DNA of 64,000 bases from Microscilla marina ATCC 23134 (GCF_000169175.1 NZ_AAWS01000032.1:39013-103012); one strand, 5' to 3'; shown: positions 9,601 through 17,881, counted from the first letter of the stretch. The notes: generated by a model from the sequence alone, not told the origin. Program-made: numbers and translations.

Positions 9601-10712
9601 CTTTGATTGTTTGGATCATAATCTTCTCCTCGAGCCCCTACTATGACATTATTGCCAGAAACACCCACTGCACAGCCAAAATTATCTTGTACTTTACGTT
9701 CTTTCGCCACTATTTTAACTTCGTAGTTCCAAATGCCCCCAGTACCACGTTTGAACACATAAGCAGCCCCAGCATTGTCTAAAAGGTTGCCCCCTATTGC
9801 ATCTTGGTCGTCGTTGTGAGCGCCTACTACTGCTATGTCATCGTCTATAGCTACCGAAAAACCAAACTGGTCGTTAGAATCTTGGTCACCCGCCAGAGCC
9901 GTGATGTTGGCTTTTTCATCCCATCCTCCTCCACCGAGGCGTTCAAAAATATACGCACTTCCCAAACCTCCACCCTTAAAAGGTGCCCCCACTATTAAAC
10001 GTTCTTTGTGTATGGCTACCGAATAGCCAAAGTTGTCACCAGAAGTTTTATCGCTTGCTCCTATCTTGTTGTTTTCTTCCCATACTGTAGTGGAAGGGTT
10101 TCGCTCAAATATATACGCTGCTCCTGTATCGCCACCCCCGTCATCATGGCGATATGCCCCTACTACAGCATAGCCATCACTGGAAATACCCACCGAAAAA
10201 CCAAACAAATCAGTGCTAACCCCATCGCTGGCAGTCACCCTTTCTTTTAGACTCCATTTGTCTGTTCCAGTGTCAAACTCAAAAATATAAGCGGCTCCTT
10301 TGTTTGAGTTGTCCAATGCTGCCCCTACAATCAAGTAATCGCCTGATATACTAACCGCACTTCCAAATTGGGCACCAGGTGCGCGGTTGGGAGGGGGAGC
10401 TGCTATTTTTTGATGAAGTACCCAAGTTCCATCATTTTGTTTTTTGAATATATACGCTGCTCCAGAATTGTCCATTGAGTTAGCATTATTTTCGTCTTGA
10501 TCTTCCAGTTGGGCACCTATTACGGCAAAGGTACCCGAAATACTGACCGAGTTACCTACCTGGTCGCTGGCAAAGCGGTCGTTGGCAACCCCTTTAAACG
10601 CCTGCACAAAGTTTTGAGATTGTGTGGGAGCAGCCAATGCGCATACTATCGCCAGAGCGGCAATAGATTGATAAAAATAGTGTGAAAAATTATTGACAAG
10701 AGTGTTGAACAT
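6636..10712 (-). CDS. 1358-aa FG-GAP / LamG / choice-of-anchor D / FN3 surface protein with T9SS type A tail
   Basis: Modular secreted protein. A signal peptide (~17-32, ending PTQSQ) is followed by about seven FG-GAP units (residues ~45-440) built on FGxSVxIxxDxxIVGAxxxD and GAAYIF strands, an integrin-like beta-propeller. A LamG/concanavalin-like jelly roll follows (~450-680; SFDGLNDHIELP, ECWVKLN, WHHVALVFDG), then four HYDIN/choice-of-anchor-D Ig-like units (~700-1160; repeating TLTIQNTG and TIxLTGxxA, with ND(S/D)DExTYTI), a fibronectin type III domain (~1166-1270; ITWATPSDISNVQGFRI, YYYRVFSYNKFGES), and a T9SS type A sorting domain (~1281-1358; VVYPNPANDQ ... YMLQIKL). A role in adhesion or polysaccharide binding is inferred from the modules. 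Single gene; a large divergent intergenic region lies upstream. Confidence 0.92.
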   Translation of the reverse strand: MFNTLVNNFSHYFYQSIAALAIVCALAAPTQSQNFVQAFKGVANDRFASDQVGNSVSISGTFAVIGAQLEDQDENNANSMDNSGAAYIFKKQNDGTWVLHQKIAAPPPNRAPGAQFGSAVSISGDYLIVGAALDNSNKGAAYIFEFDTGTDKWSLKERVTASDGVSTDLFGFSVGISSDGYAVVGAYRHDDGGGDTGAAYIFERNPSTTVWEENNKIGASDKTSGDNFGYSVAIHKERLIVGAPFKGGGLGSAYIFERLGGGGWDEKANITALAGDQDSNDQFGFSVAIDDDIAVVGAHNDDQDAIGGNLLDNAGAAYVFKRGTGGIWNYEVKIVAKERKVQDNFGCAVGVSGNNVIVGARGEDYDPNNQSDLNDAGAAYIFHLDAAGTWVQTKKIVATDRQAAATFGNSVAIDDDHAIVGAPTETKDANGNTPITEAGAAYIFQNNATFNGGLSFDGLNDHIELPNEANFDFTNELTIECWVKLNNLLTTGDTKGIITKGDDAWELNLKEDGGSVRAAFLYQGGELTASSAVDFNDGKWHHVALVFDGRQAFIKNIKLYIDGIPDNSVTFSSNINTNDDPVWIGGNTDKVPTAFLNGSISEVRVWKAVRSATDISNFKDCKLVSPLPPCLTAYYKLNDGLPYGNNATVAQVNDATGNNHGTPSSSGLMSNFIDADRANQRTNECSAISPAALEVLGNGVAISNGGSISSANNTRVGPIPANQTFTLAYTIKNTGTGTLNISGVLSENNDDYVLTTPTITSLNPNDLTTFTLSLNGPPGIKDNNITILTNDCNQSTFVFPLQVTVSELPEIDIQNSGASVASGNSIDFGAQAVNKTSSKTLAILNTSSNVSLTLQGNPVVDISDNSHFTVTNQPTVGSTIGALGNTTFTVEYTPTSVGTHTATLTIQNNDFDEGTYTIILTGQGAEPEINVQDQFSTDKPNNSTVNMGNYTLGNDALQQTLTIQNTGPVPLTLTEQPTISSGNTNFSISTPLTNLEVPAGDAVTIQVNFRPTTTGNKTGTLTIRSNDSDESTYTINLTGTAAAPASSEIAVLYDGKEILSGDTIKMDTTAALNVRSIELYIKNQGQANLTLNGNPLASLGGTDANEFNLDLSTTVSTINGEDSTLIKVNFAPVSTSLGAKTAQITISNNDSDEATYTIRLESVSVKPPSSPTDVNITPVILPATTTNTTRNALTITWATPSDISNVQGFRIKRSDGNTDNFQEIADISDLTATTHQDSDLEEGVQYYYRVFSYNKFGESEPGELQSLVYVGTPEAQQIASQTVVYPNPANDQVRIILPLNQPKSMVATLYNVTGQRIKTKTFAAGTVPTLSVKGLPTGKYMLQIKLGTMLIYKPLIKQ

Positions 10713-11154
10713 TGCGTCTTTTATTTTTTGAATGAAGTCGTGTTATTAAATGTATGTGTCTGAGAATGTCGAGCCATGCAACGACAATGATATTTAAGGT
10801 ATAGTGTCTTTTAATAATAAGTCTTGATTGAGCGTCTTGTACTGTGCTCTTATTATAGCAGACGTTGATAGTGTGGGATAGTTATACAAAAATACAACAC
10901 AAAGCTTAATTTAGGAAGAAATTCAGGGGTTGCGTATCGCTAAAAGTGTGGACGATGCCTTGACCACATATAGGCTTGCCGGAGAGGGAAAAAGCCAATA
11001 GTAATGCTTATGGTTTGGCAGCTTAGAATTCAAAATAAATATTGAAATTGTACCAACACTTTTTGCCAACAGGTATAAATACTCCTGATACTTTTGTAAA
11101 TCTTTCGATTCTTGGTATTATTGACCTCTAAAAAATATCGAATAAAGGCTACTT
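10713..11154. other. Divergent intergenic region
   Basis: 442 nt of AT-rich DNA between two divergent genes, with no credible ORF. It must hold the promoters for both; a candidate for the rightward gene is listed separately. Nothing else recognised. Confidence 0.5.
11061..11096 (+). promoter_or_regulatory. Candidate Bacteroidota-type promoter for the UbiB-like gene
   Basis: TTTTG (11061-11065) and TACTTTTG (11089-11096) fit the Bacteroidota primary-sigma consensus TTTG/TAnnTTTG, with a 23-nt spacer at the upper end of the usual range. The start codon is 58 nt downstream of the -7 box. Confidence 0.4.
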
Positions 11155-12837
11155 ATGCGTTTTGTTAAAACGAAAAAAATTGCAAGGGTTGGTAAAATTG
11201 TCCAAACTTTAGTAAAGTATGGATTTACAGATGTGATAGATAGTACTGCGCTTGGTAAGCTGGTAGCTACAGGAAAAGAACCTTCTGAAGGCTCTATGGC
11301 TTCTTACTCCAAGTGGGAACGCATACGCATGGTGGTAGAAGAGCTAGGCCCTACTTTTATCAAACTTGCCCAATTGTTGAGCAACCGCCCCGATGTTTTG
11401 CCCGCCGAACTTATCACCGAGTTTGAAAAACTACAAGACAAAGTGCCTCCTTTTGATGTAGAGATTGCCAAAAAAATGGTAGAAGAAGAGTTGAAAAAAC
11501 CTTTAGAAGAGGTTTTTTCTTATTTCGACCACCAAACCCTGGGATCAGCCTCGATAGGGCAAGTGCATCGTGCCCGCCTCAAAACCGGAGAGAATGTAGT
11601 AGTAAAAGTACAGCGCCCCAACATTATCAACAGGGTAAGAACTGATTTGGCGCTCTTGCGTGATTTTGTGAAAATGAGCGAAAACTACTTCAAACGATTA
11701 GGCATACTGAACCCACTGGAAGTAGTAGAAACTTTCCGCGAAGCCATTGAAAGCGAACTGGATTACTCTAACGAACTGGGCAATATGGAGCAGTTTCGTA
11801 AGATATACCGCAGTTATCACAGTTTTTATATACCCAAACCTTACAGCCAATATTCAACAAAAAAAGTGCTGGTGATTGAGTTTATCAGTGGTTGCAAAAT
11901 TACCGATATACCACAGTTGGAAGCTTGGGGGCTGGTGCCCGAAAAAGTAGCCGAAAATGGCATAGATGTTTACCTTACTCAAATATTTCAGACGGGGATA
12001 TTTCACGCCGACCCACACCCTGGCAATATCATCATTCGACCCAATGGGGTGGTAGTGCTCATTGACTTTGGAATGGTAGGCAGGCTTACCCAAGACCATA
12101 AAGTGGGTTTTGCCGGAATGCTCATTGGTTTGGCGCAGCAAAATGCCCACGCAATGGCTACCAATATTCAGAAACTTGCTATAGGCAGCGAAATAGTTGA
12201 TTTGCAGCTGTTTCAGCAAGACATACAAGAATTGATTGACTACTACTTTGCCTTGCCCGATGAAGACTCTACGATTTCGGCGTTTTCGGGACGCTTCCAA
12301 CAGGTAATTTATAAATATAAATTGTCGGTACCTGGGTCGGTATTTCTAATACTGAGAGCCTTGGCTATATTAGAGGGCATAGGCACGGTGTTACACCCCA
12401 ATTTTCAAACCCTGGAGTTTATCAAACCCTACGGTACTAAGTTACTTGCCGAGCAGTTTTCTTTCAAAAACATTCGAACCAGCGCCCAAACCAGCTTCTC
12501 TCAGTTGCTTTCTCTCTTGTATGTATTTCCTACCGAAGCCCGTTACATTCTTAAACAATTGCGATCGGGTAAAATACATATCAATTATGACATTCAAAAT
12601 CCGCAGCTTTTTCTCAACAAAGCCGACTCTATTACCAACCGTTTGGTACTTACTTTGTTGATTTGTGCTTTGATGCTATCATCTTCTATTGTTATGACGG
12701 TGAATTTTGGTAAAAAAATGCCTGCACCTTATGGAATGCCTTTGGTGAGTCTGGTGGGTTTTGGACTGGCTACTTTGTTAAGTCTGGCCTTGTGGCGAAT
12801 GGTGCGTAAACGTAAGCCCAAAGAGGAGGAGTTTTAG
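11155..12837 (+). CDS. ABC1/UbiB (AarF) atypical kinase family protein
   Basis: 560 residues, typical for bacterial UbiB/ABC1 proteins, which are membrane-associated atypical kinase-like ATPases linked to isoprenoid quinone biosynthesis or lipid homeostasis. Visible motifs in order: the N-terminal extension motif FIKLAQLLSNRPDVLP (~68-83; family consensus KxGQ, here KLAQ), the Ala-rich nucleotide loop ASIGQVHRARL (~138), the VVKVQRP lysine strand, the catalytic HADPHPGN (~283-290), and the metal-binding LIDFGMVG (~302-309). Two hydrophobic helices at the C-terminus (~495-515 and 527-545) would anchor it in the inner membrane; the tail is basic. The start ATG sits just upstream of a basic amphipathic segment. 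No quinone genes flank it. A hairpin follows the stop. Confidence 0.9.
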   Translation: MRFVKTKKIARVGKIVQTLVKYGFTDVIDSTALGKLVATGKEPSEGSMASYSKWERIRMVVEELGPTFIKLAQLLSNRPDVLPAELITEFEKLQDKVPPFDVEIAKKMVEEELKKPLEEVFSYFDHQTLGSASIGQVHRARLKTGENVVVKVQRPNIINRVRTDLALLRDFVKMSENYFKRLGILNPLEVVETFREAIESELDYSNELGNMEQFRKIYRSYHSFYIPKPYSQYSTKKVLVIEFISGCKITDIPQLEAWGLVPEKVAENGIDVYLTQIFQTGIFHADPHPGNIIIRPNGVVVLIDFGMVGRLTQDHKVGFAGMLIGLAQQNAHAMATNIQKLAIGSEIVDLQLFQQDIQELIDYYFALPDEDSTISAFSGRFQQVIYKYKLSVPGSVFLILRALAILEGIGTVLHPNFQTLEFIKPYGTKLLAEQFSFKNIRTSAQTSFSQLLSLLYVFPTEARYILKQLRSGKIHINYDIQNPQLFLNKADSITNRLVLTLLICALMLSSSIVMTVNFGKKMPAPYGMPLVSLVGFGLATLLSLALWRMVRKRKPKEEEF

Positions 12838-12841
12838 ATAA

Positions 12842-12875
12842 AACCCTGACAAATAATGACTTCATTGCCAGGGTT
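12842..12875. terminator. Hairpin terminator between convergent genes
   Basis: AACCCTG pairs with CAGGGTT, with an inner CAA/TTG extension. On the minus strand the hairpin is followed by TTTT, so it best serves the gene ending at 12885; it may act in both directions. Confidence 0.55.
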
Positions 12876-12884
12876 CAACCATGA

Positions 12885-13313
12885 TTATTTTTTATACACT
12901 TTGGCAAGTTTTAGGGCAAAACTATGCATTTTTACTCCGTTCGAGTTAGACCAAACTCCTTTGTACCAACCCTTGGCGCTTGTGCCACTGAACGAACCAG
13001 TAAATTTTCGTTGAGCATCGTGAATTACATATTCATTCACCGTCATTTTTTTGGTAGAGTGATCGTAGCTTCCTACAAAGCTAATTGTACCATTTTTGCC
13101 TGAGCCATAATAGTATTCACCTGCCACACTGCCATCGTTATCGTCCCAATAAAACCCCATGGTAATGTTCCGGGTTTTCTGGCCAATTTTCATAGTGCCT
13201 TTATACAAAAAATGCAAAGGTTTTTTCCACCTTACCTGGGCAAAAGAAGTGGTGGTGATCATCATTCCGCCCATAAAGAAAGCAATGAGCAATACCTTGG
13301 AAAACTGTTTCAT
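12885..13313 (-). CDS. Small secreted protein of unknown function
   Basis: 142 residues from the ATG at 13313 (MKQFSKVLLIAFF), which gives a clean signal peptide cleaved near TSFAQ; a GTG at 13349 would add 12 residues and spoil the signal, so it is not preferred. The mature ~115 residues are rich in Gly, Tyr and Lys with repeated short strands (MGFYWDDNDGSVAGEYYYGS, ISFVGSYDHSTKKMTV, FTGSFSGTSAKGWYKGVW), suggesting a small beta-barrel-like or sandwich fold. No family recognised. A MITE-like element ends 17 nt upstream and may supply or disturb its promoter. Confidence 0.75.
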   Translation of the reverse strand: MKQFSKVLLIAFFMGGMMITTTSFAQVRWKKPLHFLYKGTMKIGQKTRNITMGFYWDDNDGSVAGEYYYGSGKNGTISFVGSYDHSTKKMTVNEYVIHDAQRKFTGSFSGTSAKGWYKGVWSNSNGVKMHSFALKLAKVYKK

Positions 13314-13329
13314 AATTGTAATTTGTTTA

Positions 13330-13543
13330 AGAGTTTGTCTAAAATTCACCTAATAGGCGCTTTATGCGATTTTTGCTCTCATATATTGTTTAAATTTATC
13401 TGCAATAGCTAGGCTATTACCTCAAAATTAGTTTAAATGCCAATTTTCAAAGGTGAAACAGAGCTCGCTAAAGCTCGGTTTAACGCATCTGAGTACAAAA
13501 CTCATCAGAAATCACGCTAAATACGAAAATTTAAACAAACTCT
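13330..13543. repeat. MITE-like inverted-repeat element, copy 1
   Basis: The 214-nt stretch is bounded by near-matching inverted ends (AGAGTTTGTCTAAAATTC at 13330-13347; complement of AGAGTTTGTTTAAATTTTC at 13525-13543). Its right 49 nt recur at 45008-45092 with 4 mismatches once a 36-nt insert there is removed. It also holds a small hairpin GAGCT/AGCTC (13461-13478). No ORF inside. The remaining part of the gap, 13544-13679, shows no gene. Confidence 0.6.
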
Positions 13544-13679
13544 AAGGTTGCAAGGTTCGAGTTACAAGTGTTTGCTTATGACTCAACATGGGTTGTTAAG
13601 TACCGAGGTAGCATCTAATGAGTAGCGTAGGTTACTATGAGTAAGTTGTCTTTATTTGTCGCTTAAAGCTCATTACTTT

Positions 13680-14990
13680 CTAAAAATTAACCTGATACTG
13701 AAGTACCCACATCCCTTTGCTTTCTGTATTTACGGATTCGCCAGCGCTATTGGTGGTAAATACAGGGCGATTTTGATAAACCATCGACATTTTTGATTGA
13801 TGTCCCTTAATCAACCAGTTAGCGCCTAGCTCCCACATTATTACTGCATCCTTGAAGGCGTCATAGTTAGAGTATTGCACCACACCAAATGGCTGGAGGG
13901 TGCCATACTTGCCCAACAAGTCTTTGTTAAACAAGTACCCTACCTGTGAATACACCGTATTGCCCGAGCCTATCATAGGAAAACCATTGCCCGAACCATT
14001 GATGGATGTATTGGCTCCTATAGCGGGGTTCATAACACCTACATTACGGAAATAGTTGAAGCCCATATCGGTACTAAAAAACCCGGCATAAGCCGTAATT
14101 GCATTGCCTTGCTCGCTCAGCGGATAGTCAAAAAATGCGTCTACTGCCCATAGTGTCAGGTCTTGGCGAATAGTATCCGATGCATTATTGTTGAGGCGCC
14201 ACATAGCGTTGGGTTGATAAATGATGCCTCCACCAATAGTAAATACTTTTTTTGTGCCCAAATAGCTTCCTGTATTATAAGGGGTACGATTAGACTCGTG
14301 TTCCATCAACTGATACTTTACATAAGCCTGGCTTTGTACCTGGGGTGGGTCGGCGCTAAAATTGGTAGCAGTAGTGGGAGCATCATACACTGCCAATGGT
14401 TTACTCAGGGCTACCCGGTAGTCTATTTTGCCTACCTGTCCCTTGGCATAAATGCTTAGCTTTCGCAAAAACTGGTCGGTTTGATCAGCCGTCGATTGCT
14501 GGAAAAGGGGAGTATCCAGCGCCAGTAAGCTACCAATACTGGGTGAGGCATAGCGGGCAAAGCCAGTCCAGGCAGTAAGCCCCATACCTAAGTGAAACGC
14601 CCGGTTTGTGTGGTACTCTATAAGGGCATCATGAAAAAATGCCCCTGATTTACGAGGACCTTGGTAGCTAAAGTTGTTTTGCCCAAATTGGGTATAAAAA
14701 AACACCTGATCAGTTATTTGTCCAAACAATTGTAAACGGGTTCGACGCAAGCCAATGTCAAATGTGTTGGGTTCGGTAATGCCATTGGTGGTGCCAGGGT
14801 TGTTTTCGTTGTAACGTACCCACACCTGGTTCAAAAAAGTAAGCCTGACATAGTGTGAGCCATTTTTGTTTAAACGAAACTTAATTTTGCCATCATCCAG
14901 TAGTGGGTTTTGGGCAAAGGTAAGCCCGGAAAGCTGTAACATTAGAAAAAACAAAAAAGTGGTGTAGTAACCTTTTTTTGATCGAGTCAT
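13680..14990 (-). CDS. Outer-membrane porin, phosphate-selective (OprO/OprP)-like
   Basis: 436 residues with a signal peptide (~8-26, ending LTFAQ). The mature part is a series of alternating-hydrophobic strands typical of a 16-strand barrel: VRLTFLNQVWVRYNEN, DIGLRRTRLQLFGQITDQVFFYTQFGQNNF (the RRTRL(Q/R) plus FYTQFGxNN signature is common in Bacteroidota OprO/P-like porins), FHDALIEYH, and a final aromatic-rich LQYQVNF ending in Phe, the usual barrel terminus for BAM recognition. Solute specificity is not deducible. A 74-codon ORF ends one base upstream of its start. No terminator-like hairpin stands out downstream. Confidence 0.8.
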   Translation of the reverse strand: MTRSKKGYYTTFLFFLMLQLSGLTFAQNPLLDDGKIKFRLNKNGSHYVRLTFLNQVWVRYNENNPGTTNGITEPNTFDIGLRRTRLQLFGQITDQVFFYTQFGQNNFSYQGPRKSGAFFHDALIEYHTNRAFHLGMGLTAWTGFARYASPSIGSLLALDTPLFQQSTADQTDQFLRKLSIYAKGQVGKIDYRVALSKPLAVYDAPTTATNFSADPPQVQSQAYVKYQLMEHESNRTPYNTGSYLGTKKVFTIGGGIIYQPNAMWRLNNNASDTIRQDLTLWAVDAFFDYPLSEQGNAITAYAGFFSTDMGFNYFRNVGVMNPAIGANTSINGSGNGFPMIGSGNTVYSQVGYLFNKDLLGKYGTLQPFGVVQYSNYDAFKDAVIMWELGANWLIKGHQSKMSMVYQNRPVFTTNSAGESVNTESKGMWVLQYQVNF

Positions 14991-14991
14991 T

Positions 14992-15216
14992 TCAGTTTTT
15001 TTTTGATGATTCTACAAAAGCATTAGAGCCCGTAAAGCTATGAAACTTAAGCTTGCCTGCAAATTTATCATCTGGCTTGTGCCTAAATCTGTGTTTAAGT
15101 CTTACTTTCAGTACTTTACAGCGCATTGACAGTTCCAGGGCTGGCAGATCACAAATACTTTTTTTGCCTGACTTATAATTAAAAAAGTGCTTAAGTATTG
15201 AAGCTTTGCTTTTCAT
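14992..15216 (-). CDS. Doubtful 74-aa basic ORF upstream of the porin
   Basis: ATG at 15216 to TGA ending one base before the porin ATG, a spacing compatible with translational coupling. The product would be very basic (many Lys, Arg and His) without signal peptide or recognisable domain. It fills the divergent region between the porin and the lipoprotein gene at 15268, where promoters are also expected, so it could be a chance frame. Confidence 0.3.
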   Translation of the reverse strand: MKSKASILKHFFNYKSGKKSICDLPALELSMRCKVLKVRLKHRFRHKPDDKFAGKLKFHSFTGSNAFVESSKKN

Positions 15217-15267
15217 TTTAGGGGCAAATTTTTAACTTTCCGAACACTTAACTAAAGCGAATCCTTT

Positions 15268-16512
15268 ATGAGAAAAACTTTTACTTTACTATCGTTTATT
15301 GTGTGGGTGTGTAGTTTGGCAAGTTGTGGCTCAAGCACAAAAAAAGGCAATACCGAAGATACCACTACTACTATATCGGTAGAAAATGAACCTACACCCC
15401 AAAAGCCCAAAACAGATCCAAGGGTATACAACGATTTGGCACGTTATATAGCAGGGCTAAAGGGTAAGCCAGGCAGCAAGTACGCTCAATATGAAAAAGA
15501 TAAAGCCTGGGATAATTATGCTAAATATACCGCTGCCTTATGGAAAAAGGTAACGGACGAAAAGCTACCTACCATGATCGATTGGCAGAAACAAGAATTG
15601 CGAAAAGCCAACAAAAACGGAGGTACTTTGCTTTACCCTTTTAGCGGCGCCGATTTTTTGCATGCGTGGGTGTTTTTTCCAAAAGCCGAAAAAACTGTCA
15701 TGATAGGTTTAGAGCCAATTGGGGCGTTGCCCCAAGGCGAGCAAATAGCTAAAGAAAAACCTCAGAACTATTTCAACAACCTGGCAGCTTCGTTGAGTAG
15801 TGTATTGAATTTTAGTTTTTTTAAGACCAAAGAAATGGCGTACATGTTTAGTGGCAAAGCCGACAAACGCCTTGATGGAACCTTGCCCACCATTTTATTT
15901 TTTATGGCACGCACCCATCACAAAATACTAGACTATGAAAAAGTAGCCTTGAGTAAAAATGGTCGCATTATCAGCGCCAGCGAAGTAAAAGCATCAAACC
16001 CTGATCAGGACACTACTTTTTATGGCAATAAACTGGTATACCAGGCAAAAGGCGACAACACCAAGCGCACACTGTATTACTTTAGTGCCAACCTTGCCGA
16101 CAAAGACTATGATGGAATGCCAGGTTTGAGCCAACGCGAAGATTTAATGAATTTTTTGAATGGGCTAAGCATCAATGCTACTTTTCTTAAGTCGGCTTCT
16201 TACCTTATGTACAAACCCTATTTCAGCATCATACGACGCACTATTTTGCGCAAAACAAGCTACTTGCTCCAAGACGATTCGGGCATTCCAGTCAAGTATA
16301 TGATAGAAGACAACAAGTGGGCACTTACCTTTTATGGCAAATACATAGGTCCTATAGCCTTGTTTGCCAACTATACCCAGCCTGCGCTAAAGTCTGCCTA
16401 TGAACCCTTAAGTGGCGAAAAGGTGCGTCCATTGCCTTTTGGTATTGGGTATCAGTACAAAACAGGAACCTCAAACCTAATGCTTGCCCGAGAGAAATCA
16501 TTGTTTGAGTAG
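15268..16512 (+). CDS. Lipoprotein of unknown function
   Basis: 414 residues. SPII signal with hydrophobic core and lipobox LASC (Cys20), followed by a Ser/Thr/Lys-rich linker. The globular part (~50-414) has no family I recognise; visible landmarks are YPFSGADFLHAWVFFP, an IGLEPIG segment, YYFSANLADKDYDG and a C-terminal IGPIALFANYTQPAL. The F-x-x-Y-Y-F-S-A-N-L-x-D pattern suggests a conserved Bacteroidota family anchored in the inner leaflet of the outer membrane. Single gene with the WG-repeat gene 100 nt downstream on the same strand. Confidence 0.75.
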   Translation: MRKTFTLLSFIVWVCSLASCGSSTKKGNTEDTTTTISVENEPTPQKPKTDPRVYNDLARYIAGLKGKPGSKYAQYEKDKAWDNYAKYTAALWKKVTDEKLPTMIDWQKQELRKANKNGGTLLYPFSGADFLHAWVFFPKAEKTVMIGLEPIGALPQGEQIAKEKPQNYFNNLAASLSSVLNFSFFKTKEMAYMFSGKADKRLDGTLPTILFFMARTHHKILDYEKVALSKNGRIISASEVKASNPDQDTTFYGNKLVYQAKGDNTKRTLYYFSANLADKDYDGMPGLSQREDLMNFLNGLSINATFLKSASYLMYKPYFSIIRRTILRKTSYLLQDDSGIPVKYMIEDNKWALTFYGKYIGPIALFANYTQPALKSAYEPLSGEKVRPLPFGIGYQYKTGTSNLMLAREKSLFE

Positions 16513-16613
16513 AATAGTCAATAGTATTTAGTCGATAGCCGTTTCGCAAACACAAGTTCAAATTACTGAAATGCAAAAAACGTCGGAATATTGGCTTTAT
16601 AAATCAAAATACC

Positions 16614-17363
16614 ATGTTTAAATACTTATTTTTATTTTGTTTAGTTTGTCATACATTCACTACAGCATTGGCACAGTCACGCCCCGAGCTTATCCCTTAC
16701 CGCAAAGGCGACAAGTGGGGGTATTGCGACACCAACCGAGTGATTAAAATCCCAGTGGTTTACGAAGAAGCTTATCCTTTTATTCAAGGTAAGGCATTGG
16801 TTAACTATAAGGGCAGGACTTGTAAGATAAACAAAAGGGGTAGGGTAGTAAAGCGGTTTAGGTTTAAGCTATTTGGTAGTTATGATACCGACTTGATAGA
16901 AATAGAAGCCAAAAAGAGGTTGCGTGGTAAAATAGATTTGGCAGGGAAAGTTATTTTTAAGCCCATATACGACGAAATAACCAAAATAAATAATGAAACC
17001 TATGAAGTGGTACGTAAGGGCAAAATAGGACAAATCAATTTGAAAGGAGAGATTGTAAAACCATTTGTACCCCACGAACCAGAAATAGGAATGGTGGCAT
17101 TTGTTGAGTTACCCAACTGTGAACAACCTTGTCGTATAGGAAAAGCCGGTTTACCATTGACCTTGATCAATTATAAAGGTAAATATGGCTATATTGATGA
17201 AATCTTAAACTACAAATTCCTTTCAAATATGCACCTGCGGGCGATTTTGTGGCAGGAGTGGCGAGAGTTGGTTTTACATTGCGTGAACCTACCTCCAACA
17301 CCAAACCCAATAAAAAAGGAGAATATGAGGGCAGGGCTGAGGCGATATATGATACTTACATAG
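16614..17363 (+). CDS. WG-repeat secreted protein, 5' part (frameshifted)
   Basis: A signal peptide (~1-20, ending TALAQ) precedes WG-type repeats: KGDKWGYCDTNRVIKIPVVY, a second unit KGRTCKINKRGRVVKRF, further degenerate units (GKIGQINLKGEIVKPF) and YKGKYGYIDE. WG/KWG repeats are beta-rich and found in secreted or outer-membrane Bacteroidota proteins of largely unknown function. After codon ~196 (GYIDE, position 17201) the frame leaves the repeat pattern and reads nonsense to a stop at 17363. The continuing sense frame is the next entry. Restoring one A in the run at 17200-17202 joins them into a ~411-residue protein. Confidence 0.8.
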   Translation: MFKYLFLFCLVCHTFTTALAQSRPELIPYRKGDKWGYCDTNRVIKIPVVYEEAYPFIQGKALVNYKGRTCKINKRGRVVKRFRFKLFGSYDTDLIEIEAKKRLRGKIDLAGKVIFKPIYDEITKINNETYEVVRKGKIGQINLKGEIVKPFVPHEPEIGMVAFVELPNCEQPCRIGKAGLPLTLINYKGKYGYIDEILNYKFLSNMHLRAILWQEWRELVLHCVNLPPTPNPIKKENMRAGLRRYMILT

Positions 17364-17848
17364 ATTGTTATGGCAATACCTATTATGAAGAAAAGAGTGA
17401 CGCAAACAAAACAGCTCTAGAGAAGGCGGTGAAGGTGGCTAATGTAAAAATTCAGTTGGATAACAGCTTTCTTATTGAGACTTCTAAAAGGTATACTTGC
17501 CCCAACTTCAAACAAAAAGAGATAGCAGAAGTAACCACTGGCGGATCTTTTTATGGTTTCACTGTGGTACATAATGCCTCTATTCGCTCAATAGCAGATT
17601 TGAATAAATATTACCCTTTGGCGCAGCTTCGTTTTCCCGAAAGGAAAAAATTTAATCAGCCCAAGTATGCAGTGCTTAAGTATGCCAATGGGCAATTGCA
17701 ACCTGTAATTGTGGATATTGAAGGCAATGTGTTTGGTTTTACCGTAAGTAGCAAGGGGCGCTTAAATATTTATTTCAAAAGTGTTTACATCAATGGAAAG
17801 GGCGAGCATAGGTATAAAACCCATACTTCATTTTTAGATAAAAATTGA
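17201..17848 (+). CDS. WG-repeat secreted protein, 3' part (frameshifted)
   Basis: This frame opens exactly where the preceding one degenerates and reads NLKLQIPFKYAPAGDFVAGVARVG, the expected second half of a WG unit (IPFKYxxAGDFxxGxAxV). It continues with an unrecognised ~150-residue C-terminal region (YDTYIDCYGNTYYEE, RYTCPNFKQKEIAEV, VIVDIEGNVFGFTVSSKGRLNIYF) ending at 17848. A GTG at 17249 exists but a separate start is not expected. The MscS-type gene begins 33 nt downstream, so the two may be co-transcribed. Confidence 0.75.
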   Translation, partial: NLKLQIPFKYAPAGDFVAGVARVGFTLREPTSNTKPNKKGEYEGRAEAIYDTYIDCYGNTYYEEKSDANKTALEKAVKVANVKIQLDNSFLIETSKRYTCPNFKQKEIAEVTTGGSFYGFTVVHNASIRSIADLNKYYPLAQLRFPERKKFNQPKYAVLKYANGQLQPVIVDIEGNVFGFTVSSKGRLNIYFKSVYINGKGEHRYKTHTSFLDKN

Positions 17849-17881
17849 TGTCTGAAAATCGAAAAAACGAATACATCAAAA

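Noticed and set aside
13555..13580. GGTTCGAGTTACAAG resembling a tRNA T-arm
   Set aside because: No complete tRNA cloverleaf can be formed around it, and an anticodon arm and acceptor are missing.
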